Assembly: GCA_023105745.1 (NCBI GenBank)
Contig: JALGQZ010000013.1
Location: forward strand, 3,507,501 to 3,571,500
Length of the DNA: 64,000 bases
Direction: 5' to 3'
Source of the DNA: Austropuccinia psidii
Lineage: Eukaryota > Basidiomycota > Pucciniomycetes > Pucciniales > Sphaerophragmiaceae
Position numbers and translations under genes: made by a program
Shown: piece by piece, positions 1 through 10,493 of the stretch
Layout: the number at the start of each line of letters is the position of its first letter
Position numbering within the stretch: position 1 is the first letter of the stretch
Notes under the pieces: model-generated
Told to the model about the DNA's origin: nothing
Database searches by the model: none
Seen by the model: only the letters and a program-made list of their open reading frames with translations

Positions 1-93
1 AAATCCAATTGATAACTCTGTTTAAAACTAAATAAACTGTGTATAACATTATTTGTGGTTATGGGTATGTCATATATACCTCACAGGTTCACA
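1..93 (-). repeat. Terminal fragment of LTR-like repeat H
   Basis: The sequence ends in GGGTATGTCATATATACC followed by TCACAGGTTCACA. The same terminus recurs at 50400-50472 and 63408-63495, and inverted at 46887-46960. In its own orientation (minus here) the repeat begins TGTGAGCC/ACC, which looks like an LTR start. Only the terminal ~93 bp lie in the window. The 63 bp between it and the LTR of element A (94-156) are not recognised. Confidence 0.6.
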
Positions 94-156
94 GATGGGC
101 TGAATTAGACTATGAAAGCTGTTGTATTGACCATAATTCAGTCTCAGAAAACATAC

Positions 157-2351
157 TGTGGGAACTCCTCTGCGTGTGGGATAAAATGAGGCAGTACCTG
201 GAAGGGGGAATTACAAGCAACAGTTTTGAATTGCTGTTTGAGACTTGTAACCCTTGCTCTGCTCGTGTGCTATAATAATCTAGACTTCCCTTCCTAATAT
301 GCTAAGTTATCTTTACTGAGTTCACCAAATCAATTTTATTATTGATAGTGGCTTGATCAGAAGATATTAGACTCAACAATCTCTAATCAGACTTTGCTCT
401 ACTTAAAACAATGGTTAGTTAAAACCTTAATAAATAAATACTTTTTAAAACTTCCAGAAAATCTGGTTGAATTACACCAAAATAATCTTACAAAAGATAA
501 TAAATGAAATAAAAAAAGGAAGAAGAACACACTTCTTACTATTCAACAATCCAAACAAAACTCTTATATATATATATATTATGTTTTTTTTATGAGTGAA
601 ACAGTACAGACAGTTACAATATGAGAGAGAAATAAATAGAACTTGATATCACTTATAACAGTATATGATTATTAAGGGAAAAGTAACTTGAAATATATTC
701 AGGTAGAATAAGTTAAATTAACTGTGTGTTGAGCTATATTTATAACCTAAAGAAAATTCAACTACTATAGTATAATATGTGAGATGTTTTGTGAGGTTAT
801 AAAAAATAATAAATTTATAGCTTATTATTTCACCAAGCCCTTTGATCTATATAATGGTAAGCTGTTGGTTTTAAATATTGATGGTAGAATAGGAGTAGTA
901 TGAATTTAATGTAAAATTATTAATTTGGTGGTAGTTGAGGACTGAAAAAAAATATATTTCCAGTATAATGTGAAAATTGTTTCTTATAACTTCTGAATGG
1001 ATGGGTGATTAATGTGAATAGGAATGTGAAAATGTTGTTTTTTTTTATGTTAAATAATTTACTTGAGGTTGTTGATGGTTTTTATTTTAGTTGTATATGT
1101 ATCTTGATGAAATTGAATTGATTTAAGGGCTTCTACTTTAGCTTAAAAGTAGTAAAATTACTTTGAAAAATTCAGGTTTTATTTTAAAATCTGAGAAAAT
1201 TACTTTAAAGTGATGGTTTTATTTTAAAACTCTCTGAAAATTACTTTTAAGGATTTAAACACTAAACTCCAGAGACGCCTTGCTCATGAGCTTCAAGCTT
1301 TAAGATCCTAATTAAATAAGGCACTAGTCTAGCTGCTAGTAAGGGATGAATTAAAATCTTTTCACACTATTGGTTCTCTTGATCTATGTCAACAACGAAC
1401 CTCAATTACTAGGCTTAATTTATCAAACAAATTTTTAATTTAACCTCTTAGATAAGGGATTTGGAAAAATAAGTAGAAGTTACAATTTCCAGATGGGAAA
1501 AAGTCTGGAGAGGAAAAAAGTTTGACTATTTATATTCTTTAGGGGGAATAGGGCTAGGGTTTAGGGTTTTCACAAACTGTTTCATGCATATGCATATGAA
1601 TACCAGCTCTTCTTTAATTTCCCCTGGATTACTAAGCATTTTATAAACCCATAGCTAATTTACTACCACCAAGATAAGGTTTTATACCTACACTCCACTC
1701 ATCACTCTTGTCACCCTTTACACTATACATCCTTAATTATATTTTTTTTCTAATAATAATCAGCACTACTAATCAACTCAATAATTTACACCATTAAAAT
1801 TTAAAGCAATTCCCTTCCATCAGCACAATAGAATACTTAAAATAATCCACACTACTACTATTCTATCACAAAAAATAGAATGAAATCAAAATAAAATAAA
1901 TATACCTTCACTAACTCAGAATAATAATAATTTTTTTTAATTCAAACAGTGCTCATCTCAATACTCTTCTTAACAAAAGAAACTAAATAAGGCTTCCCCA
2001 AAATATTTTGAATTAAAACCAACCACAACTGTACAATTTCCACCAATAAGAGAAATTAATTCCCATGAAATACTACAATAACACAGCTCTCATAATTTAT
2101 ATCATTATTGTTTTTTTTTTGTTAAAAAAATTTACACAAAATTAGAATCCAAAAATTAAATAAGGGGGTTTTTCTTTTCTTGAATTCAAATATTCATTAA
2201 ATCAGTAGAATACTGACTTTACTTGTTTTGTTTTGGTTTTTTTTATAGAATATGAGTTTTTAAGGTTACACAATCAGGTTCTTTGGATTATGATGTTGAT
2301 TTCTTTTTTTTATATTGGTCCATTAAGCTAAACTGGTATAGGTATACCACA
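157..2351 (-). repeat. 3' LTR of element A
   Basis: This copy matches 12323-14522 nearly base for base. It is the downstream LTR because the polypurine tract lies directly next to it at 2352. The TATA-like CTATTTATA (minus TATAAATAG, 1526-1534) and the AGGG[CT]TAGGGTTTAGGG block (1550-1570) are shared with the other LTR. Confidence 0.88.
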
Positions 2352-2366
2352 TCCCCCTCTCCATTT
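2352..2366 (-). promoter_or_regulatory. Polypurine tract of element A
   Basis: On the minus strand AAATGGAGAGGGGGA lies immediately before the LTR start TGTGGTATACC. It is the expected plus-strand primer site and fixes the orientation of the element. Confidence 0.75.
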
Positions 2367-2900
2367 AATGCTGTCCCCAGCATTTCCAGTGACACTTAAG
2401 GGACAAATCCCTTTCTTTGCTACTTTTCTTCCTTCATCCACACCTTCCTCCTGCCAAAATGACAACACATAAAAAATCCTGTAATATTTGATTTAACTCC
2501 CATTAAACATTTTATTTTTTGCTCTTTATATTGATTGTGAATCTCCATTTTGTCTTCTTGAAGGTATCAATCTTGAGTTTTTCTTTTATTTATTAATTAT
2601 TTTTTTTTGAGAGATGAGGGAGGCATTCCCTCTTACACAAATAAAGACCCAAGAGTAAAATTAATTGAATGGCCACTTTCCCCCAAAAACTTAACATCCT
2701 AAGGAGTGATGAAAAGAAATAAGTACCACCCCTTATTTTTTTTATAATAATATCATTATTACTTCTTGAGGGACAATTTCCCTCTCCATTTGATTTTTTA
2801 ACTACTCATAATTCTTCACTAATATAATAATCTGCCAAGACTTTCCATAAGGAGATTAATAGATATATCAGCTATTCAAACTAAAAAAAACATATTGGTA

Positions 2901-3141
2901 CAGTTTAAGGTCTTGTCCAGGACCTTGGATTTCATCCTGAACTATAATGAAGATAAATTTATTGATGAGGCAGTTTAAGGTCTTACTCAGGGCCTTTGAT
3001 TTAGTCCTGAGACTGAAGTTAGTATAAATTACTTTGATTAGGCAGTTTAAGGTCATACTCAGGACCTTTGCTTTAGTCCTGAGACTGAAATTAGTATAAA
3101 TTATGTTTATTTAGGCAGTTTAAGGTCATACTCAGGACCTT
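2901..3141. repeat. Tandem array of ~71-bp units with internal inverted repeats
   Basis: Units begin CAGTTTAAGGTC at 2901, 2971, 3043 and 3116 (periods 70, 72 and 73), giving about 3.4 copies. Each full unit holds CTCAGG[AG]C, roughly 10 bases, then GTCCTGAG, so the transcript can fold into a hairpin. AAGGTC also pairs with GACCTT. The array lies in the 3' non-coding part of element A, about 550 bp from its 3' LTR. Confidence 0.8.
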
Positions 3142-4060
3142 AATGTACTGTTTTTTTTTAATTTATATCTCAATCTATATAATAGTAAATCCCAAAAATA
3201 TCCTTTGAACATATTTCTATTATGTGAGTATGTCTGAGCCAATCAACTCAAAATTTAACGCAAGATCACAGCCAACATAATATACAGGACCATAAAAAAA
3301 ATAAACCACAAGATAAAATACCAATAGAAATAACAACAATAATTATAAGATATATGTGAAATAAAGATATCTATAAAAGAAAAGGGATGAATACATCCCT
3401 TATTTATATATTTTTTATCATGCTGTTTTTATTTTATTTATATATATTTTTTTCATTTTTTTGTTAAGTATACTCATTGATTAAAATCAAAAACATAAAA
3501 AAGGATAGAAACTAAAAAATAAGATCATCATAAAAAATATGGAAAAAAAAAATAACAAAGAAATAAGTATATAAAAAATAAATATAATATAAAAAAAAGT
3601 GAATTAATTAATAAATTTGTCCATAGTGCAAGTATCCTCTGTTTTGAATCAACTTTTCTCTATTTGATAATATTATTATTTTACTTAAAGTTTCATTTGT
3701 TTTTCTTATTAAGGTTTTATATCTATTATTATTATTATTTAAATATGAATATATCTCTTTTCTTTTTTTTTTACTTTTATCTTATTAATTTTATTATTAT
3801 TTTATTGTGTTATATCTTTACTATAAGTAAGGGTTAATAATTAATACAATTGAGCTACAGTATGCCCCTTTTGTTTTTCACTTTCTGTAATATCATATCT
3901 CCATGTCTAAATTTTTTATTTACTTATATTTATTATTTATATTTTATATATGTATTATGTTTTCTTATTTCATAATTATTTTATTTTTTTTAGTTTTACA
4001 ATTTTATAGATATATATATATATATAGTTTACTTAATTGATATTGCAAAAGAATATAAAA
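3142..4060. other. AT-rich interior of element A without a gene
   Basis: Long A and T runs and short TTATT/ATT microsatellites. I see no coding signal on either strand. Confidence 0.6.
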
Positions 4061-4064
4061 AAAA

Positions 4065-4895
4065 GCTCCTCAGCATTGCTGCGCTACTTCAGCAGTCGTC
4101 TCTTCTCAACTCTGCATGCTGATTATTTTCTATTATATTTATATTTTATTTTATTTTTTTTTATTTTTTTTAGTTGCATAAAGTTATAAATTTATATATA
4201 TTAATTTATATTGATTCCATCAACGAAAAAAAAGCTGCTCAGCATTGCTGCGCTACTGCAGCAGTTGTCTCTTTTCAGCATCGCGTGCTGATCTTATTAT
4301 TATCATCTTATTTTTATTTTATTTTTTGATTGTTTCATCGTAAAGGAAAAAATAAAAATAAAATAAAAAAGAAAGTCTCTAGGAATTGCTGTGTGACTGT
4401 AGCACTGTTCTGCTCTTCTTAGGTGGCGCGGTGTGTTTTTCTATTATTATTAAATTTATTTATTTATTTTTTATTATTTTTATTATTATATATAAAAAAA
4501 CTAATTTATAATGTTTTTTTTTTACAGTTATCGTATCGCACAGGAGAAACTAAAAAAAATAAAAGGAATCATTGTTGAGAATAGCTGCGCTACTGTTAAA
4601 TTTCTTCGCACTCTAAGCTCACACAGTTTCTTTTATACTATATTTGTTTATTTATTTTTATTACTATTATTATTATTTGGTAAGTTTGTTTTGTTCTACA
4701 TTCTTTTTTTTTATTTCTATTATCTTTTTAAAAAATTATTTGACTATATAAAAAAAATCTAATTTATAATAATTATTTTTTTTTGATCGTTTAATTGTAA
4801 AGGAAAAGATAAAATAAAAAAATAAAAAAAAATTCGTTGAGAATTGCTGCGCTACTGCAGCATTATTCCTTTTCTACAATCGCCAATCAGGGCTT
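4065..4895. repeat. Five degenerate units around a GCTGCGCTACTGCAGCA core
   Basis: GC-rich islands containing AGCATTGCTGCGCTACT or a close variant start near 4065, 4234, 4373, 4573 and 4835. They are separated by T-rich spacers and have an uneven spacing of about 140-265 bp. A second shared block, resembling TCGTTTAATTGTAAAGGAAAA, lies before some units (about 4328 and 4785). The first two units are the most alike, and the others have decayed. The function is unknown. A transcribed packaging or structural element is one possibility (inference). Confidence 0.65.
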
Positions 4896-5040
4896 TTTTT
4901 TATTGTTAATATTCTGCCTTTATATTATTATTACTTTTTTTATTTTATTTTATTTCTTTTTACTTTATTATTTTCAATAATTAAAACTGATTTTATTAAT
5001 TTATATATTTTTTATTATTTATTTTTTTTATTTACATTTG

Positions 5041-5700
5041 ACGTCATTTTAGATAGAAGGAGTTGGGGAACTGGTGTCTGATAACCCATGGGTACAATGT
5101 AGAATTTTAATCCCTATCTCTTTCGCCGCCATCTGTGGCTTGTTTTTTACAGGTAACATACAGATTTAATTATCATTTTTTATTTTGTTATTTTATGTTT
5201 AATCTTAATTTTCGACTATTTCTATCTCAATGCCGATCAGTGATCTTCAACGCCACTGATGTATGCTAGTAAGTGCTTTTCTCTCATTTTATTTTTTTTT
5301 AAAAAAAAATTCTAATTAATATTTTATATTTTCTTTATTTATATAGATGATAAAATTTCCACCTGACATCAGTAACCTCAACGCCACCCAACCATAGTCC
5401 TGAATCCCAACAGCACCACCGACTTTTGAATTTTGGGGTGAGTTATTTTTTCTTATCTTTTTTATTCTTAATTTCCATCACTTGATGACCCCAATTTTTT
5501 TAGTTTAATTTGTTTAATTAACTCAAGTTTTTTTTTTTTTTTTACGTGTTGCGATAAGAACTCCAATTACAGCTAATTTCATGAATCGTATGTGGGGACT
5601 AAAAAAAATATGGGGTGAGTTATTTTTTTTATAGCTTGTATTGTGCTGATTACTCTCTTCTTTTTTTTTTAATTAATTATAATTGTCTGATGTCAATGCA
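5041..5700 (+). other. Antisense exon-like islands in element A
   Basis: Short islands of balanced composition alternate with T-rich tracts. Several end in strong plus-strand splice donors: TATGCTA|GTAAGTGC near 5272, TTTTGGG|GTGAGTTA near 5440 and ATATGGG|GTGAGTTA near 5613. TTATATAG at 5340-5347 is a reasonable acceptor before ATGATAAAATTTCC. This polarity is opposite to gag. No single protein could be assembled with confidence. Confidence 0.35.
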
Positions 5701-5718
5701 AATTAAGGTAGGTAGGGT

Positions 5719-5727
5719 TATAAATAG
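5719..5727 (+). promoter_or_regulatory. Candidate TATA box of the antisense ORF
   Basis: TATAAATAG occurs about 105 bp upstream of the ATG at 5832. It is the same 9-mer seen in the LTR promoters of elements A and C, but here on the plus strand inside element A. Confidence 0.35.
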
Positions 5728-5831
5728 TCAACTGTTCCTTCTCTACTCTATATTGTTCCCTTTCTTTTGTAGTCTCTATATATATTCACTATATTATATT
5801 ATTTATTTATTTATTTATTTTTAACGTCGTT

Positions 5832-6295
5832 ATGCCATTTACCTTAGGAATCCAACCTATCGCTGATGGTGACCAAGAGGTCACTATCTCTCTTGACTCT
5901 ATTAATTATAGCTTCATGATTCCTTCTCGTGGCCTACCAACCTTTAATCTATACATCTGCGCCAAACATGAAGATCCGACTCCGATCAATCCTATAGTTG
6001 GCCACGTTGGCCTTGCACCCAGCTCTCCACCCACACTCAACCTACTACACCAGAGTCGGAGGGTAACAACCCTTTTTTAGACGATATTAATACTCCTCCC
6101 TCAATTCAATCACTTCGAGCCGATTTCAGTCATTATTTTCGACTTTTCAATGGCAAAATGAACGATCTGCACTCGCACATGCAGGATTTTTACGTTAATC
6201 GTACACCAAACGTCTTTTCCTTTCAACAAGAGCACCAAATAATCAAAAACTTGGTGCAGTCATGTTTGCACTGGTATAGGCACATGATCAAGTAA
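5832..6295 (+). pseudogene. Antisense ORF inside element A, one frameshift
   Basis: An ATG-initiated frame (82 codons, MPFTLGIQPIADGDQEV...) ends at TAG 6078-6080 directly after a T6 run. The -1 frame then stays open for 72 codons to TAA 6293-6295 (...SLRADFSHYFRLFNGK..., then ...YVNRTPNVFSFQQEHQ...). Base composition is balanced here, unlike the AT-rich surroundings, which suggests real coding history. It lies antisense to gag-protease. The end AA|GTAAGTCC could also be a splice donor. I do not recognise the protein. A captured host fragment or an antisense accessory ORF of the retroelement both fit. Confidence 0.45.
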
Positions 6296-6299
6296 GTCC

Positions 6300-7580
6300 A
6301 AGTTTTATTTATATATTATCATTATTTTTAAAACAAAGTGCTGCTGTAAGATTGGCCGAGCAGCAAGAAACTCCACCATTATATTTTCGCTAAATGTTAA
6401 AGTACGTCCTTTTTCTTTTTTTTCTTTTTTTTTTTTTTTTAATATTAAACTTGATTCAAAGAAATATTGCTAATCATCCCTTCTTTTTATATAATTTATT
6501 TATTTTATTTTTTTCATATATATATATATATAAATATATATTTTTAGGGGTCTAGTCCTAGCAAAACAAAAACGCATTCTGCTTGTTCTTTTCTTTTTTT
6601 TTTTACTCAAAATAAAATTCTTCATAAATCCAAGAAACAAATGAAAATGTCTCACTTACTGAAAAAAAAATAACTTCAAATCAAAAAAAAAGGTAAAATA
6701 AAATAAAAATAAACATAAATACAAAAGCTTTTAGTTTTCTTCTGCCAGGCTAGGGATGTGATTTTCTCTCTTTTTTTTTCTTTATTTTAATTTTTTTTGT
6801 TATTTTTTATCAGGCTATTTTATTGAAATGAAATGAGATTTAAATAATAATAATCATTATTATTTATTTATATTTCTTAATACCTTGGCTTTAAGCCTTC
6901 CCCCATTAATCAGATCGGAGCAAGCAAAAAAAAGTAAATAAAAAATAAAGATTGAAGTTAAAAAAATAAAATAAAATAAAATAAAATTCAAAGGTAAACC
7001 AAATAAGAAAAAAATAAAAATAAAAATAAAAATAAAAAATAAAAAAATAAAATGAAATTAAATAAAATAAAAAAAATAAGTAAGATAAAACAACCAAAGA
7101 AATTTTTATTATTTTTATTATCATTTTTTTTGGCTATATGATAGCTTTACCATTTTGAATGGGGTCTTCTTTCACTTATAATACTTATATATTATATCCA
7201 TTTCTTTTCTCTGTTTTTTTTATTTCTTTATCCTTTAATACACAACAGTTAAAACAGAAACATTACATATATTTCATATATATTAATACATTTTTTTTAA
7301 CAAGGTAATTAAATAATAAAAATAATATATATAAAAAGAAAATATTTAATAAAAAAATGTGTGAATCAAAAATCATTCAATACTATAACATAAAGCTCAA
7401 AAAAAAAAATTAAAAATTAAAAATTAAATTAAAACAAAATAGAACAAATAAATCAAATAAATTTAAATAACATGAAGTAAAAGAAAAAAAAACAAATAAA
7501 ATAAAATAAATAAAAATAAAAATAAAAGTAAGAAATAAATAGAAAAATAGTTGACCAATTCTTAAGAAGAAGAAACATTT
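6300..7580. other. AT-rich interior of element A without a gene
   Basis: Dominated by A-rich and T-rich homopolymers (for example AAATAAAAATAAAA at 7010-7060). The open frames here are low-complexity artefacts. It is the 3' untranslated side of the pseudo-protease ORF. Confidence 0.6.
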
Positions 7581-9023
7581 TCAACATGATTTCCTTTCTC
7601 CAAATTTGTATTTGGATCTTCTACTTGATTTCTTTCTTCTTTCAAATCTGAAAGACATTTTACTTTCTATTTTACTGTTGAAAAACCTATTTAACTCCTT
7701 TTCTAGGTTAAATTGGAGCTTTTTGAAGAAATATTGTCTTTCTATCTTATTATTAAAATCTAAATTTAAACTAACACTCACCTTATTCACAGATATAAAA
7801 TTATCTTTCTGACCATTTTTAGTAAATTTCTTGACCCTTCTATTTCTAGTAATTTTCTTTTCTTCAAGAATTGGTATTGGATGATTTGTAGCATCATTTT
7901 GAGAATGGGATTGAATATTTGGGCTTTCTTCAGGGTAAGTGTATTTTTTATTAAAGTAATCAGCATTATTTAACTCCATATTTTGGGCTAAACTTTTTGC
8001 TTCTGAGGTTTGAGCTTCAAAATTAAAAAAACCATTGAGTAATTCTAGTATTTCTTTTTCCTCTTCTGTGAGCTGATTCTGATTATCTCCACCATGCTCT
8101 TCAGGTAAATTCTCTATATTGGTCCAGGATTCTCCCATATTTCCAGCTAAGTCCTCAATTAAATTATCTTTGCTTTCATCTTTTATTAATAATTCTTCAT
8201 AATTTGTTTCCATTAGCTTGGAGCTATTTAAATTGAACTGATAATCTTCATCCTTTTTTTCCTCTTCAAATAGCTTATTAAATTTCTGAACCAAGGAAAA
8301 ATAATCACAAAATTCTTTACCTAAGATTAAGTGATTTTCATTGCCCTCAATCATAAATAACATGTAAATTGTTTCATCTGTAGGTAGTACTATTTGAACT
8401 CTGTTCATATACCTTTTAGTGAGTTTATTTTCTAACCTTCCTTTTCATTTCCTTTTATTAGGGCTTACTCCAATGTGTAAAGCCATTTTCATTGGTATAA
8501 TATTTATGTCTAAGTCTGGATTCATTATTGCCATAACAGGATATTCCTCCCAACCTACTCTGACATATACTGGTGAAAAACTAGGAGAAATAGGATTCAA
8601 GCTATCATAAAATTCATTTTCTTGTTCAGAAGACTCACCTTTATCACTTCCAATGAATTTTTCTTCCATTTTAATATAACTTATGGTCAATTTTGGTTTG
8701 TATTCAGGTAATATGATTTGTTCTCCTTCACAAGAGTTATGTTCCTTCAGTTCATTTGATTGATAAAGAGTTGGTTGCAATGTGGTTGAAACAGGTTGAA
8801 CTTCATTCAAATTCAAAGGTATAGAATTATCTTCTAATATAGCTGGTGTAGCACCTTTACATTGGAAATCAAAGCTAATAACCTCATTTTTATTCCTTTT
8901 AATTTTCTCAACTGCCTTTGCTAACATTCTCTTGACTTTATGGTGGTCTTTATCCTTTTTTACCACTGTAGGGTCTAGTTCTTTTTGTTCTTGGTTGACT
9001 TTAACTGGTTTTGAAAACTTCAA
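7581..9023 (-). pseudogene. Second retropepsin-like ORF of element A, catalytic DTG absent (frameshifted)
   Basis: Two minus-strand frames, 9023-8445 (192 aa) and 8408-7581 (275 aa), read as one protein broken between 8445 and 8408. The junction region resembles a retropepsin: VGWEEYPVMAIMNPDLDINI followed by IPM, then across the break a late ENHLILGKEFCDYF block. It aligns in layout with the true protease upstream (IGQEGYKLKALVDTGAALNI followed by IP, then IGRPFLADNG). At the catalytic DTG this ORF has NPD (codons 8522-8514), so it should not be proteolytic. The N-terminal part is charged and basic, and the C-terminal part is acidic and then very basic (RRKKSSRRSK). It lies 54 bp after the protease stop. 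The role is unknown; a non-catalytic structural or adaptor protein is an inference. Confidence 0.55.
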
Positions 9024-9077
9024 TTTTTTAAAAAATGCTTTTAGTTTACTAGGTGAGTTTGACTTAATGGATAAGTT

Positions 9078-10493
9078 CTAACCTTGACTTGGAATATTAC
9101 TCTGATTCTGATTATCCAATTCTTCTTGGATATAGAACTTAACATTTTTTCTGCCATTTGAAGTGACAACATTTGATATCTCTCTTGGTTTGATTTTAGA
9201 ATTATCCTCATCTGCATCTTTCCAGTCTGAAGCTTTCACCATGTTACATAATTCCATCCCTTTTGGTGGTACAGAATGCCATCCTTTTGCTTCAGGTGAG
9301 CAAATTGGAATACAAAGTCTTTTACCATCTGATTCTCTATAACTCAATATTTCTCCTTGATCTTGAGAATGCTCAAGTCTAATTCCATTATCAGCTAAAA
9401 ATGGCCTACCAATTACATTATGAACTGCACCTCTGGCAACAAAAAAGTGAATCTTCCTCTCCTCACCAGATGGTAGAACTAACAGAGTATTTTCAGCAAG
9501 TCCAACAACTGCTGTACTATGGCCTCCAATACCTTTTAAACGCATATTCAAGGCTCTCATGGTTAATTTTGCTTTAATAGACTCAATCTCTGGGATAATA
9601 TTCAGCGCAGCACCAGTATCAACCAATGCTTTCAGTTTATAGCCTTCTTGACCAATTGCTACATCCATCATACCTAGGGGACAAGCATAGTGCATTTTTT
9701 TGTCAATAATCACTTCTTTTGAAGTTACTAATTGTTCTTGATTGTTAATTGACTTCATTGACATTAAATACTTCTTTTCTTTTTCAGATAAGAACTTGAG
9801 TTGGTCTGTAAAGCTGGGTGAAATTGTCAGTATTTCTTCTAAGGTGAGATGAATCTTTTGATCTAAAACTTTCTTCATAACCTTCTCAATTATTGAATCT
9901 CCATCTTCTTCTTTTATTACTGATTTTCTAGGTGTTGAATCCTTGTGAACTAGCTTTGCAAACAATTTTTCTGGTTCTTGTTTCTTCACAGGTGATTTTT
10001 CTTTCATCCCTTCAAGAATTGGCTGTTGAACTGGCTTAGATTCTGGTTCTTTAGTAATATTTGGATCCTTAGGCTCCTTGTATTTTGAAGGTATAATAAC
10101 TCTTTCACCTTCCTCTGTACCTTCTTCTTCAATATATCCACCTGGAAAACTAACTTTCTTTTTTATTACCTCTTTAGATTGGACTGGTAACTTTTCAGGA
10201 ATATTTAGAGATTGTGATTTATTTCTTTCTTCCCTTTCCATTCTTTGCTTAGTCTGTCTTAATCCAAAATTAATATTTGATTGCTCTATTCCAGTAGAAA
10301 TGCATGGTGGTTGCCATTCACCCCAATCTTCCATTGAGACTACAGCTGTTGACCTTTCTTCTTTCCTCTGTTCTTCAGCTTTTGGTACTTGTTTATCTTT
10401 CTCTTCTAGAAACTTCTTTGTGAGAACCTCTTGCTCAGCTGCAAACTGTCTTACTAGATCCCTTGGTATCTGTTCTCCTTCAATTGGGACTCT
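9078..10493 (-). CDS. Protease (retropepsin) part of the element A gag-protease
   Basis: From ATG 10334 the frame gives 418 aa. It is also open upstream to the gag stop at 10494-10496 in the same frame as gag (RVPIEGEQIPRDL...). The TAA is therefore probably a mutated glutamine codon in one gag-protease ORF. The aspartic protease core is LKALVDTGAALNIIP with DTG at residues 239-241 (9620-9612). It is followed by a flap-like GIGGHS and by IGRPFLADNG near the C-terminus of the fold. The N-terminal 200 residues are charged and probably disordered. The product would mature Gag inside virus-like particles. No RT follows, which is abnormal for Ty3/gypsy. Confidence 0.75.
   Translation of the reverse strand, partial: RVPIEGEQIPRDLVRQFAAEQEVLTKKFLEEKDKQVPKAEEQRKEERSTAVVSMEDWGEWQPPCISTGIEQSNINFGLRQTKQRMEREERNKSQSLNIPEKLPVQSKEVIKKKVSFPGGYIEEEGTEEGERVIIPSKYKEPKDPNITKEPESKPVQQPILEGMKEKSPVKKQEPEKLFAKLVHKDSTPRKSVIKEEDGDSIIEKVMKKVLDQKIHLTLEEILTISPSFTDQLKFLSEKEKKYLMSMKSINNQEQLVTSKEVIIDKKMHYACPLGMMDVAIGQEGYKLKALVDTGAALNIIPEIESIKAKLTMRALNMRLKGIGGHSTAVVGLAENTLLVLPSGEERKIHFFVARGAVHNVIGRPFLADNGIRLEHSQDQGEILSYRESDGKRLCIPICSPEAKGWHSVPPKGMELCNMVKASDWKDADEDNSKIKPREISNVVTSNGRKNVKFYIQEELDNQNQSNIPSQG

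Noticed and set aside
1550..1571. TTAGGG-like repeats as an internal telomere
   Set aside because: There are only about three units, they lie inside a retroelement LTR, and both LTRs share them. They are treated as a promoter-associated telobox.
2901..3141. Regular repeats as a CRISPR array
   Set aside because: The units are continuous 71-bp repeats without unique spacers, in a eukaryotic retroelement.
6906..7124. 72-codon frame rich in Phe/Tyr/Leu resembling a membrane protein
   Set aside because: It is the translation of an A-rich low-complexity tract (AAATAAAAATAAAA).
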